54,027 nucleotides of DNA from a virus. The notes beneath the pieces are model-generated. The model saw only the letters and a list, made by a program, of their open reading frames with translations. It searched no databases and was not told where the DNA came from. The stretch lies in IMG/VR virus record IMGVR_UViG_3300027970_000036, positions 1 through 54,027 of that record, one strand, 5' to 3'. The translations under genes and the position numbers were made by a program. Positions 7,383-14,929 of the stretch are shown here, piece after piece (within the stretch, counting starts at the first letter, position 1; the number at the start of each line of letters is the position of its first letter).

Positions 7383-7383
7383 G

Positions 7384-7749
7384 ATGTTTCTAACTGACCT
7401 AAACGTAAGAGAGCTTCAAGATGGTAAAAAACAACTAACATTACCCCTAGTTTATTCAAATAATGCTTCCGCATACCACGTCCCAATTGGTTTTGTCACA
7501 GATTATGCAAGCGTACCAAGAACGCCTTTGCTTTACGCTTTGTTTAATGGGGTGGCTAATCGGTCTGCTACTCTTCATGACTTTCTCTATTCTAGCCGTG
7601 CTATTCCTCGCCATGTCGCGGATTCTGTGTTCTTAGAAGCCATGTGTAGTGAAGGTACTACGAGTTGGAAGGCTTACGCGATGTATTATGCCGTAAGATT
7701 ATTTGGTAAATCAGTTAGATTTAAAGCCTACGGAATTAACAATGAATGA
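7384..7749 (+). CDS. DUF1353 family protein
   Basis: The start is the ATG at 7384 behind GGGAGGG; an earlier in-frame codon at 7315 lies within the M15 gene. The 121-aa protein has the DUF1353 features: FVTDYASVPRTP, then LHDFLYSS, then HVADSVFLEAM. The family is common in tailed phages, often beside M15 peptidases. Its biochemical role is not established, and the conserved His/Asp residues suggest a possible enzyme. It overlaps the next gene by eight bases. Confidence 0.85.
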   Translation: MFLTDLNVRELQDGKKQLTLPLVYSNNASAYHVPIGFVTDYASVPRTPLLYALFNGVANRSATLHDFLYSSRAIPRHVADSVFLEAMCSEGTTSWKAYAMYYAVRLFGKSVRFKAYGINNE

Positions 7750-8101
7750 ACTTAGTCAATATGCTGTGCCGATTGTTGCGGGTATTTTAGGTTGGTGTAT
7801 CAATATCGTAAAGAATATGGCAACAAAGCGGTTAGTCGATTTAGAAAGACTCCATGTAGATAATTACAAAGCAATTTTGGGCTTGGACAAGCGTATCGCG
7901 AAAGTGGAAACTACGTTCGTAACCCAGTGTGATTTACGAGAACTTTTAGATATTTTACGCGAAGATATAAACAATGATGTCAATAAGAGTTTTAACAGAC
8001 TACATGAAAGAATGGATGAAGTTGCAACTAGAGCAAGCAATTGTACAAAATATCAAGCAATCATCAGTCCAGCTTTGGCTGTTAAAAAAGGGGATAACTA
8101 A
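7742..8101 (+). CDS. Single-TM coiled-coil protein, holin or spanin candidate
   Basis: The start is the ATG at 7742, overlapping the DUF1353 stop; the earlier codon at 7703 is inside that gene. The 119-aa protein has one hydrophobic segment near the N-terminus (YAVPIVAGILGWCINIV). After that comes a long charged coiled coil and two Cys residues in the C-terminal half. Position after the M15 peptidase suggests a lysis role. A single TM with a long soluble tail would be an unusual holin, so it could instead be an anchoring or regulatory protein. Confidence 0.6.
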   Translation: MNELSQYAVPIVAGILGWCINIVKNMATKRLVDLERLHVDNYKAILGLDKRIAKVETTFVTQCDLRELLDILREDINNDVNKSFNRLHERMDEVATRASNCTKYQAIISPALAVKKGDN

Positions 8102-8295
8102 TGTCTAAGTTCAGTGACGTAAGTTTCAACCTCGCTTCGGGTCTTACCGTTGAGCGAGAAGCCTGGCACGGTATGAAATACTTGTACAAGGCAACAGACG
8201 GTGTGTTCTTGGTTGGTGTAGATGTTCCTGCCAACACGGTATGGGAAATGCCGAAAGAAGACCTTGAAGCAAATGATTGGGTGGCAAATGAGTGA
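8101..8295 (+). CDS. Small DUF2829/Tad2-like protein
   Basis: This 64-aa protein shares its first base with the previous stop (TAATG) and overlaps the protease gene. It has an N-terminal block SGLTVEREAWHG, resembling the V-x-R-x-x-W of DUF2829. The C-terminal block reads PKEDLEANDW, like the family's D-L-x-A-x-D-W ending. DUF2829 includes Tad2, the phage protein that sequesters the signal molecule of Thoeris defence. The resemblance is by eye, and this protein is shorter than typical members. An anti-defence role is therefore inference. Confidence 0.55.
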   Translation: MSKFSDVSFNLASGLTVEREAWHGMKYLYKATDGVFLVGVDVPANTVWEMPKEDLEANDWVANE

Positions 8296-9661
8296 TTTTC
8301 AAGTATGGATGGGGTCAGAAGCCTCATATAAAACCGCAGCAGAAGTTATAGCCAATTCTCAGGTCAGCTTGTCTGACCATGCGGACGGCTTTAACCCAGC
8401 AGATTACGGGTTACTCTCGATTCACGAAGGTGTCGGCGTAGTCAACATTGTAGGTTCTTTGGTCACTAACGCGCACCCTGGCTATGCCATGTATGGAGTT
8501 GTGGGTTATAACGCAATCAAAGATACATTAACGGTTGCCGCACAAGACCCTGAAATCAAACACATCTTGCTCAACATTGACTCTCCTGGCGGTAGCGCAG
8601 CAGGGGTCGATTCGGTATCAACGTTAATCTCTAAAATATCCAGCGAGTATAAGCCTGTCACAGCCTTTTCTGAGGGTCAAATGGCATCTGCGGCATACTG
8701 GATTGGTGCAAGTGCAGACAGTATTAGTACGACAAGATTAGCTGACGTTGGTTCGATAGGTGTGATAGCGATCAGCCAAGAATACACTAAGGCTATGGAA
8801 CAAAGCGGCGTAACACCCACAGTTTTCCGAGCAGGTGAATTTAAAGCGTTGGGCAGTCCTTACGAGGTCATGTCGAAAGATGCTGCAAAGGTTATTCAAG
8901 GTAAGTTAGACACACTTTACTCCGAGTTCACCAGCCACATCGCAGCGTCTCGTGGTCAACTGTCTGCTGACACAACAAAGTGGGCAGAAGGTAAAACATT
9001 CCTTGGGTTTGAAGGGCTTAAAGCTGGGCTAATAGATCAAATCACAACGTTTGAAGATTTAACAACAAGTTTAGTAAAAAAGGTGTCTGGGGCTAAAGAT
9101 TCTGGGCGAATGAAGTTATCAGCAGAAGGAGAGCCAGATATGGCTAGAAAACAATTACTGGGTGAAAAGGAAGTTGCTATTTTAGCAGCAGGTGGTGAAC
9201 TACCAGTACAGATGGGTGTTTTAGATACCGTTGAGACGGTTGCTAAAATTGTAGAAGAAGTAGCTGAAGAAGTCATTGAAGACATCCAAGATGAACCAGA
9301 AGTAGCGGTTAAGTCTGATATGCTAAGTTATTTTAAAGCAGAGTTGTCAGCAGCACATGAGAAGGTTTTAACCTTGTCAATGGACAACCGTGAAATGAAA
9401 ACAAAGTTGGAGCAAATTGATGTTACGCACACACAGTTACGCGCAATTGCAACAGATGCAGTCAATCTACGCAACGTGGGTCTTGGGCGTGGTCGTATTG
9501 AACTTAGCACCGCAAGTGACGAAGTAATTTTGTCAACTTACAACACCATCAGTAAAGAGTTTAACAATACTTTCCACGTTGGTGGCATCATAGAAGTAGC
9601 CTCAACTGAGAAAGAAACCACACAAGTAAGTTCCGCAGCCCTACGCGCTGCGACTATTTAA
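8288..9661 (+). CDS. S49 head maturation protease with C-terminal scaffold (lambda C/Nu3-like)
   Basis: The start is the ATG at 8288 overlapping the previous stop. The protein is 457 aa. Residues ~45-265 form an SppA/GpC-type S49 protease: NIDSPGGSAAG (97-106), nucleophile Ser134 in QMASAAYW and general base Lys186 in GEFKALG. Residues ~285-457 are Glu-rich and coiled coil, as expected for the scaffold domain. It would help assemble and then process the prohead. A good internal ribosome-binding site separates the two parts (see 9140-9661). Confidence 0.9.
   Translation: MSDFQVWMGSEASYKTAAEVIANSQVSLSDHADGFNPADYGLLSIHEGVGVVNIVGSLVTNAHPGYAMYGVVGYNAIKDTLTVAAQDPEIKHILLNIDSPGGSAAGVDSVSTLISKISSEYKPVTAFSEGQMASAAYWIGASADSISTTRLADVGSIGVIAISQEYTKAMEQSGVTPTVFRAGEFKALGSPYEVMSKDAAKVIQGKLDTLYSEFTSHIAASRGQLSADTTKWAEGKTFLGFEGLKAGLIDQITTFEDLTTSLVKKVSGAKDSGRMKLSAEGEPDMARKQLLGEKEVAILAAGGELPVQMGVLDTVETVAKIVEEVAEEVIEDIQDEPEVAVKSDMLSYFKAELSAAHEKVLTLSMDNREMKTKLEQIDVTHTQLRAIATDAVNLRNVGLGRGRIELSTASDEVILSTYNTISKEFNNTFHVGGIIEVASTEKETTQVSSAALRAATI
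9140..9661 (+). CDS. Nested in-frame scaffold protein (Nu3-like internal start)
   Basis: Inside the protease gene, AGAAGGAG at 9124-9131 lies eight bases before an in-frame ATG at 9140. It would make a 173-aa protein, MARKQLLGEKEVAILAAGGE onward, consisting only of the scaffold part. Lambda Nu3 is made the same way from within C. The acidic run and heptads (AELSAAHEKVLTLSMDNREM) fit a capsid scaffold. Seen: the ribosome site and frame. Inferred: its use. Confidence 0.65.
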   Translation: MARKQLLGEKEVAILAAGGELPVQMGVLDTVETVAKIVEEVAEEVIEDIQDEPEVAVKSDMLSYFKAELSAAHEKVLTLSMDNREMKTKLEQIDVTHTQLRAIATDAVNLRNVGLGRGRIELSTASDEVILSTYNTISKEFNNTFHVGGIIEVASTEKETTQVSSAALRAATI

Positions 9662-9676
9662 ACCAGGAGAAAAGTT

Positions 9677-10174
9677 ATGACAGATTTTGTATTTCCAGAC
9701 CCAATTGAAACCGAAGCGTGGGAATCAGCCGCTTTAGGTACCGCTAACGGCGTTACCGCAGGTAACTGGTCATCCGCTGATTTAGGTCGTGCATTAAAAT
9801 TAGGCGCAGTTCAAAGCTACACAGAGTGTGCATCAAGCGACGAGATTGATGCGTTCTTGATGGCAGTGGAGCCGATTACGGTGAACGGTGGACAGTCTTT
9901 CGGGTCTGTAAAGCGTGAAGGACGTGTTTCAGTGAAAGCAGGCGGTGCGATTGCCTACGGTGCTTATGTGGTTGCAGGTTCCCCTGCGGTTCGCCCAACA
10001 ACGGCTACTCCCGAGCCTGGTACTCCTGCGGTAGTTATTTCAGGCGCACCGACTAAATGCTTATGGCGTTACATCCGCTTGATTAAAACTGCGGCAGGTA
10101 CAGCGGTTAAAACAGGCTCTGCGGCATCAGTAGCTGCGGCAGCTGGTGACACTATTTTAATTGAACGGATTTAA
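9677..10174 (+). CDS. Putative head decoration protein
   Basis: This 165-aa protein starts behind AGGAG and lies between scaffold and major capsid, the place of lambda gpD. It is rich in Ala, Gly, Thr and Val, with SVKAGGAIAYGAYVVAG, a turn-rich beta pattern of the kind found in DUF2190-like capsid accessory proteins. A Pro/Thr segment and an Ala-rich C-terminal stretch follow. No catalytic motif is present. The role in stabilising the expanded shell is inferred from position. Confidence 0.6.
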   Translation: MTDFVFPDPIETEAWESAALGTANGVTAGNWSSADLGRALKLGAVQSYTECASSDEIDAFLMAVEPITVNGGQSFGSVKREGRVSVKAGGAIAYGAYVVAGSPAVRPTTATPEPGTPAVVISGAPTKCLWRYIRLIKTAAGTAVKTGSAASVAAAAGDTILIERI

Positions 10175-10186
10175 GGAGCGCACGGA

Positions 10187-11392
10187 ATGGCAAGAATTAT
10201 TGGTAAAGACGGTACGTCACAAGAAGTAGAGTTATCCTTGGAGGACTATGCCCAGGCATACGCTGATGGGAAATCGTTTGCTCAACACATCAACACAAAA
10301 TTCTCAACTGACGAGAGCAAATACGGAAAAGCGTTTGACCAAGTTTTAGCGTCATCTGACATTTTCGTTAGAGAAGATAGAACTACAGGTTTGAAACCAC
10401 CTACAATGGCAGAATTATTTGCTACGGGCGGCACACAAATTAACTTATCAACTATGACAAGAAATGAAGGCAACGCCAGAGACACCGTTTTGGGTCGCCT
10501 GTTGTTCCCGAGTATTGTTTTAGAAATGATGAACGCATATCTTGTGGAAGATAACACTTCTTATGAGGGTATGTTCCAACGCTTAGTTGCTAAAACAACA
10601 TCAGTTGATAGCCAACGCTGGACGCAGCCGTTAATAGACGTAACGGCACCGAGAGCTGAGGACTCAAATCCAGCGTCTCAGAACACCGAGCCGCGTGCAT
10701 TGGTAAGTATCAGTTTATCTGAAAAATCGTACAGAATCCCATCTTTTAACATTGGTTTATCAATTACCGACGAAGCGATGAAAGCTACAACTCTTGATTT
10801 AGTTGGTATCGCGTTGCGTGAACAAGCAATCGGTGCTAGAGGTCGAATCATTGATGCGGGTTTGAAAAAATGTATTCTTGGCGATACAGACTTGGGCATT
10901 ACCGCCTTGAGTTCATTTACATCTACCAGTCTTGATTCTGCGTGTGCTGTTGGTAACAACTTCATAACACACAAGGCATGGCTCAAATTCCTTCGAAAAG
11001 ATTGGAAAAAGTTAAATGTCAATTGGTGTATTACGGATTTAGACACTTATCTTATGATTGAGGGTCGTGTAAACAAACCTATCTGGACGGGTAACGAAGG
11101 CACTGATGGACGCTTGAACAGTATGGTTGTTGCGGCAAACCCGAACATTCAAGACAGTATGAACTTCTTCATCATTGATGATCCAAGTCTCATTGGCGGT
11201 ACGGGTCGTATCGTTGGTTTAGATAGCACCCGCGCACTTCAAAAAGTGATTTATAGCGGCGCAGCTTATTCCGCTGTTGAGAACTTTGTATTGCGTAAGT
11301 CAAGTGCGATGAGATTTGATTGGTCAGAATCGTACTTCAGATTGTTGCCAGGCGCAGATGACGGCTGGCGTGTAATGACATTAAGTGCCTAA
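10187..11392 (+). CDS. Major capsid protein
   Basis: At 401 aa, behind AAGGAG, this is the only protein of suitable size after the protease/scaffold and decoration genes. The N-terminus (residues 1-60) is acidic and Gln/Lys-rich and may be the segment trimmed on maturation. The rest is mixed alpha/beta, with an F-R-L-L-P-G-A-D-D near the C-terminus. I identify it by gene order and size rather than by a sharp motif. It is longer than lambda gpE (341 aa). Confidence 0.78.
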   Translation: MARIIGKDGTSQEVELSLEDYAQAYADGKSFAQHINTKFSTDESKYGKAFDQVLASSDIFVREDRTTGLKPPTMAELFATGGTQINLSTMTRNEGNARDTVLGRLLFPSIVLEMMNAYLVEDNTSYEGMFQRLVAKTTSVDSQRWTQPLIDVTAPRAEDSNPASQNTEPRALVSISLSEKSYRIPSFNIGLSITDEAMKATTLDLVGIALREQAIGARGRIIDAGLKKCILGDTDLGITALSSFTSTSLDSACAVGNNFITHKAWLKFLRKDWKKLNVNWCITDLDTYLMIEGRVNKPIWTGNEGTDGRLNSMVVAANPNIQDSMNFFIIDDPSLIGGTGRIVGLDSTRALQKVIYSGAAYSAVENFVLRKSSAMRFDWSESYFRLLPGADDGWRVMTLSA

Positions 11393-11404
11393 TAGGAGAA
11401 TACT

Positions 11405-11644
11405 ATGGCGGATGCAACAGAAGTAAAAGCAGGAAAAACTTTAGCAAGTAAAACATTACAAGCAGAGTTTGATTTAGTAGACATGACTACAGGAAAAACT
11501 TTAGCAAGTAAAACATTACAAGCAGAGTTTGATTTAGTAGACATGACTACAGGAACAACTTACAAGTCTGGTCATGTGTTTGAAGGCGTTATTCCTGCCT
11601 TCATTGAAGCCCAAGTTCACTTTGGTGCTGCAAAGTTAGTTTAA
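11405..11644 (+). CDS. Small protein after the capsid gene, with perfect internal duplication
   Basis: This 79-aa protein begins behind AGGAG. Residues 10-29 (GKTLASKTLQAEFDLVDMTT) are repeated exactly as residues 30-49, from a perfect 60-bp tandem duplication. Without the extra copy it would be 59 aa. The position matches lambda FI-type accessory genes, but I do not recognise the sequence. A strong terminator follows 13 bases after the stop. Confidence 0.7.
   Translation: MADATEVKAGKTLASKTLQAEFDLVDMTTGKTLASKTLQAEFDLVDMTTGTTYKSGHVFEGVIPAFIEAQVHFGAAKLV
11431..11550. repeat. Perfect 60-bp tandem duplication
   Basis: 11431-11490 and 11491-11550 are identical base for base. A third, diverging start (AGGAACAACT) follows at 11551. 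The lack of any silent change points to a recent event or ongoing copy-number change. Confidence 0.97.
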
Positions 11645-11657
11645 ACTAACAAACTTC

Positions 11658-11684
11658 GGAAGCCCCTTAATTGGGGTTTCTTTT
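11658..11684 (+). terminator. Intrinsic terminator ending the capsid operon
   Basis: GAAGCCCC (11658-11665), loop TTAATT, GGGGTTTC (11672-11679), then five T. It closes the head operon before the endonuclease unit. Confidence 0.85.
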
Positions 11685-11712
11685 TGCCTGAAATAAATAC
11701 CTATGTAGTATG

Positions 11713-11741
11713 TTGCTATCTTATAAGATTTTTCTTATAAT
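11713..11741 (+). promoter_or_regulatory. Promoter of the endonuclease gene
   Basis: TTGCTA (11713-11718), 17 bp, TATAAT (11736-11741). The palindrome CTTATAAG (11720-11727) lies in the spacer. The start codon at 11768 follows GGAGG. Confidence 0.65.
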
Positions 11742-11767
11742 AGTACATTACTAATTGGAGGTACAAA

Positions 11768-13690
11768 ATGGCTAAGAAAGAACCAGATAAGTATTACTTT
11801 GTAGAGAAAGCAAAAGTAAAGTTTGACAACAAATATACATACGACATGGAGTCATGGGTAAGTAATAAAGAAAAATTAAGAATCTTTTGCCCACAGCATG
11901 GGGAGTTCTTCCAGACACCTACAGCCCACGCAACAGGTAATGGGTGTCCAAACTGTTACTATGCAAGCAGACACCAGAAGGGTGAAGTAAAGTTTTTTAA
12001 AGATGCTCAAAGAGTTCATGGGGCTTTGTATGACTACTCCAAAACCCTGTTTGTTAATAAAACAACCAAGATGATAATTATCTGCAAATTACATGGTGAG
12101 TTTGTACAGGATGCTGCCTGTCACATAAACCAAAAACAAGGCTGCCCAACCTGTGGGGCTGAGAAGTGTGTACAGACGAGAAAATTAACATACAATCAGG
12201 AGTGGTTTTTACAAGAGGCAAAAGGGGTGCATGGTGATTATTACAGATATGAAAAAGTAAGGTATGAAAACGCACACAAAAGTGTAATCATTACTTGCCC
12301 AGAACATGGGGATTTCAAGCAGAAACCTTCAGTACATCTAAACGGCTCAGGCTGTAGAGTTTGTGGGATAACCAGGAGGGCAAAAGCAAGTCAGAAAGGA
12401 TTGGAGCAGTGGGTTAAAGAGGCATTAGATGTGCATGGAGATAAGTATGATTATTCAAAATCCGTGTACTTAGGGAACAACCACAAAATAACTGTTACTT
12501 GCCTAGAACACGGTGACTTTAGTATGCGCCCTATAGAACACCTTACGCACAGAGGGGGTGGAAGAGGTTGCCCCAAATGTAGCGATGCCAGAAGTGCGAA
12601 GCTACGGTCTGGAAATACAGAAGACTTTGTTAAAAAAGCCCAAGCCATACACGGTGCGAAATACGAGTATGTCGGGAATTACTTAACATCAAAAGATAAG
12701 TTTGAAATCATTTGCCCTTTACACGGCTCTTTCATGCAAAACCCCAATGACCACCTTGGCGGTCACGGTTGCGTGAAATGTTCTAATCAGATTTCTCAGT
12801 TTGAAACAAAGATTGAGGGATACTTGAAGAGCTTAAACGTAGTATTTAAAAAGGGGGATAGAACAGGTGTTGCAGGTTATGGGAAGAAGCATCCCTTAGA
12901 GCTTGATTTTTACCTCCCAGAACACAACCTTGGCATTGAGATAAACGGGGAGTGGTGGCACTCCTCTCAGGCGAAAGATAAGACTTGGGATTGGGTTAAA
13001 AATCACCAAAAAATTAAGGCTGATAACTGTGAGTCTAACGGGGTGCAGTTACTTCATTTTTATACAGAAGAAATAGAGAATCGGTTTGAACAGGTAAAGG
13101 GGATTATCTCTGCGAAACTGGGCGTACTTTCAGACGCTATTGCAGCTAGAAAAACATTAGTAAAAGATTTAGATTGGGGTGAGGCTAAAGACTTTCAAAA
13201 TACCTATCACTTACAGGGGGCTTCAACTGCAACTAAATCTAAGGGTTTATTCTTCAATGGTGGGTTAGTTGCTATGATGGTATTCGGTAGGTTAAAAACA
13301 CACAGGGGAAATACTGACCAATCAAAATATGAGTTGATTCGTTACTGTTCTTCCACAAGAGTTATCGGGGGGTGTTCTAAATTGATGAAAGCATTTATCA
13401 AGGAAACACCCGATTGCAAGACCGTTGTGTCTTATTCTGATAACCGACACAGCAATGGGAAAATGTACGGAGCAATGGGATTTGAACTTGTGAAAGAATC
13501 TCCGCCTGACTATGCGTATATCACAGATGAAACTAGAGTTAGAAAACACAAATCAAACTTCCGCAGAGCCGCCCTTGCGAAGATGTTACCTAACTTCGAC
13601 CCAAATCTGACAGAGCGTGAGAACTGCCACCTCGCTGGGTATTATCAGTTGTTTGACGCTGGTAAAAAACGTTGGGAGTTAATGGTGTAA
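11768..13690 (+). CDS. Vsr-like homing endonuclease with five zinc repeats and a C-terminal GNAT-like domain
   Basis: The 640-aa protein has three parts. Residues ~1-340 hold five DUF723-like units, each with Y-x-Y, C-x-x-H-G-(E/D/S)-F and a terminal C-x-x-C, probably zinc-binding DNA readers. Residues ~345-460 resemble Vsr/EDxHD endonucleases: Glu378/Asp380 in ELDFYLP, then GIEINGEWWH (Glu391, His398), followed by NHQKIKADNC and LLHFYTEE. Residues ~465-640 match a domain often attached to phage homing enzymes (VIGGCSKL-like block, VSYSDNRHSNGKMYGAMGFE), with a GNAT-like look. With its own promoter and terminators on both sides, it is a self-contained insertion between head and neck genes. 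Confidence 0.8.
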   Translation: MAKKEPDKYYFVEKAKVKFDNKYTYDMESWVSNKEKLRIFCPQHGEFFQTPTAHATGNGCPNCYYASRHQKGEVKFFKDAQRVHGALYDYSKTLFVNKTTKMIIICKLHGEFVQDAACHINQKQGCPTCGAEKCVQTRKLTYNQEWFLQEAKGVHGDYYRYEKVRYENAHKSVIITCPEHGDFKQKPSVHLNGSGCRVCGITRRAKASQKGLEQWVKEALDVHGDKYDYSKSVYLGNNHKITVTCLEHGDFSMRPIEHLTHRGGGRGCPKCSDARSAKLRSGNTEDFVKKAQAIHGAKYEYVGNYLTSKDKFEIICPLHGSFMQNPNDHLGGHGCVKCSNQISQFETKIEGYLKSLNVVFKKGDRTGVAGYGKKHPLELDFYLPEHNLGIEINGEWWHSSQAKDKTWDWVKNHQKIKADNCESNGVQLLHFYTEEIENRFEQVKGIISAKLGVLSDAIAARKTLVKDLDWGEAKDFQNTYHLQGASTATKSKGLFFNGGLVAMMVFGRLKTHRGNTDQSKYELIRYCSSTRVIGGCSKLMKAFIKETPDCKTVVSYSDNRHSNGKMYGAMGFELVKESPPDYAYITDETRVRKHKSNFRRAALAKMLPNFDPNLTERENCHLAGYYQLFDAGKKRWELMV

Positions 13691-13715
13691 ACTAGCCCTC
13701 CCCGCGTAAGAACCA

Positions 13716-13740
13716 GAAGCCCACAAGTATGTGGGCTTTT
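13716..13740 (+). terminator. Strong intrinsic terminator after the endonuclease gene
   Basis: AAGCCCACA (13716-13724), loop AGTA, TGTGGGCTT (13729-13737) and a T run. Confidence 0.9.
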
Positions 13741-13950
13741 TCACCTCGGCACTCTGACCCCTTTAAAACCACGCTTACGCCTCTTAAAACAACTGCTTAC
13801 ACATCGGCAAAGGGAATCGGCACTAATTTCTTTACTGTGTTATTACTTGTTAACTATTTCAGTAACCTAGAGAGCATAAAGAGCGGCAATGAACCCTGCA
13901 ATTATTTTGTCTAAAATTCACTGAATTGAGCTATAAAGAAAGGCTTACTT

Positions 13951-13973
13951 TGTCTAAACGTTCATCGTAGACA
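13951..13973. promoter_or_regulatory. Inverted repeat upstream of the promoter, operator candidate
   Basis: TGTCTA (13951-13956) and TAGACA (13968-13973) are perfect six-base arms 11 bp apart, ending 27 bp before the -35. An extra TTTGTCTAAA half-site lies 43 bp upstream at 13906. Confidence 0.35.
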
Positions 13974-14000
13974 GGCGAAGTTTCATAAAAAAAAAAATGT

Positions 14001-14029
14001 TTGCACTAAGTTATTTTTATGTGTTATAA
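14001..14029 (+). promoter_or_regulatory. Promoter of the isolated 253-aa gene
   Basis: TTGCAC (14001-14006), 17 bp, TTATAA (14024-14029). An A-tract lies directly upstream, as in strong promoters. GGAGGAG precedes the start codon at 14064. Confidence 0.65.
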
Positions 14030-14063
14030 CTTAACCGTAAATTAACTTGGAGGAGTATTAAAA

Positions 14064-14825
14064 ATGTCTATTAAAACAAACACAAAGGAAGTAGCCGTAA
14101 CTGGTACACTTGTCGAAAACACGATGCCAGCCTTGGTGCGGAGCGAGAAAGAACGTCGTATAGAGCTTAGTATTTTGGCGGGTTCTGAGAATCTTGACGT
14201 GTACGACAAGGACGAATTGGTAGAAATGTTCAGGAACGTGGGCAAGCGCACAGTCATTGCCAGGGGTCAAATCTTGAATGCAATTCGTGCAAAATGGCCA
14301 GTAGACGTAAGAGGGGGTGGGCATAAGTACGACAGGGCATTTGGGGATTACCTAAAAAGTAAAGGGTTAAACGAGTGTTCACAACAAGCCCGTAATCGGT
14401 GGATGCACCTTGCACGCCATTTCGTCAACAAGAACACTGTTGGGATGTCTGTTTCTGTCTGCACGGAGATCGCATTACTCATGAGTTCGGACAGACAAAA
14501 AGGGAACAAAGCCTATGATTATGCTATGCACAGAGGCTTAACCATTGACCAAATAAAGTTGTACATTTGGGAACTGAAGGGCGACCTGAGTAAGCCCAAA
14601 CCCAAGGTCAAAGACAAAATTAAAAATAAAGAGTATGTCCCAGTGCCTGAACCAGAAATGGCAACAGTAACCCCACAAACGACACAGTGGGATAATATCC
14701 CTGTTGTGAACCTGAAACCTGAAGAGCGTGTGTGGGAGTTCTTGAAAGAACAGCCACTTGAAACCCGCATTCAGATATTGCAGGCCTGCCTTGCGAAGTG
14801 CCACGAGGCATACATTACGCCATAG
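14064..14825 (+). CDS. Unknown single-gene transcription unit (moron-like), DUF3102-like helices
   Basis: This 253-aa protein has a strong ribosome site (GGAGGAG) and its own promoter. Residues ~45-125 are helical and contain FRNVGKRTVIARGQILNAI and CSQQARNRWMHLARHF. They loosely resemble the DUF3102 pattern, in which a helix with a small-residue turn precedes a basic helix. Residues ~175-215 are a Lys/Pro linker, and the end is a short helical domain. Nothing marks it as structural. Flanking terminator and promoter make it a moron. It might be a DNA-binding regulator, even the missing repressor, but that is speculation. Confidence 0.65.
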   Translation: MSIKTNTKEVAVTGTLVENTMPALVRSEKERRIELSILAGSENLDVYDKDELVEMFRNVGKRTVIARGQILNAIRAKWPVDVRGGGHKYDRAFGDYLKSKGLNECSQQARNRWMHLARHFVNKNTVGMSVSVCTEIALLMSSDRQKGNKAYDYAMHRGLTIDQIKLYIWELKGDLSKPKPKVKDKIKNKEYVPVPEPEMATVTPQTTQWDNIPVVNLKPEERVWEFLKEQPLETRIQILQACLAKCHEAYITP

Positions 14826-14870
14826 TTTAAGGGGAGAGGGGTCTATCCCAGGACTCCTTACAATTAAAAG

Positions 14871-14899
14871 TATTAAACCCAGCCCGAATAGCGTATAAT
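14871..14899 (+). promoter_or_regulatory. Weak promoter before the neck genes
   Basis: A perfect TATAAT (14894-14899) with a poor -35 (TATTAA at 14871-14876) at 17 bp. It would restart transcription for the neck and tail genes after the moron. Confidence 0.45.
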
Positions 14900-14929
14900 T
14901 GTCGCATTATACTTACTTATGGGCAGAAA

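Larger units (their letters stand above)
13741..14063. other. Non-coding region before the isolated 253-aa gene
   Basis: About 320 bp with no convincing gene; one short open frame crosses the terminator and lacks a start site. It contains TTTGTCTAAA twice (13906-13915 and 13949-13958), the inverted repeat at 13951-13973, an 11-base A run near 13987-13997 and the promoter at 14001-14029. Confidence 0.6.

Noticed and set aside
13729-13914. 61-codon frame after the endonuclease gene
   Set aside because: It begins inside the terminator stem and has no ribosome site.
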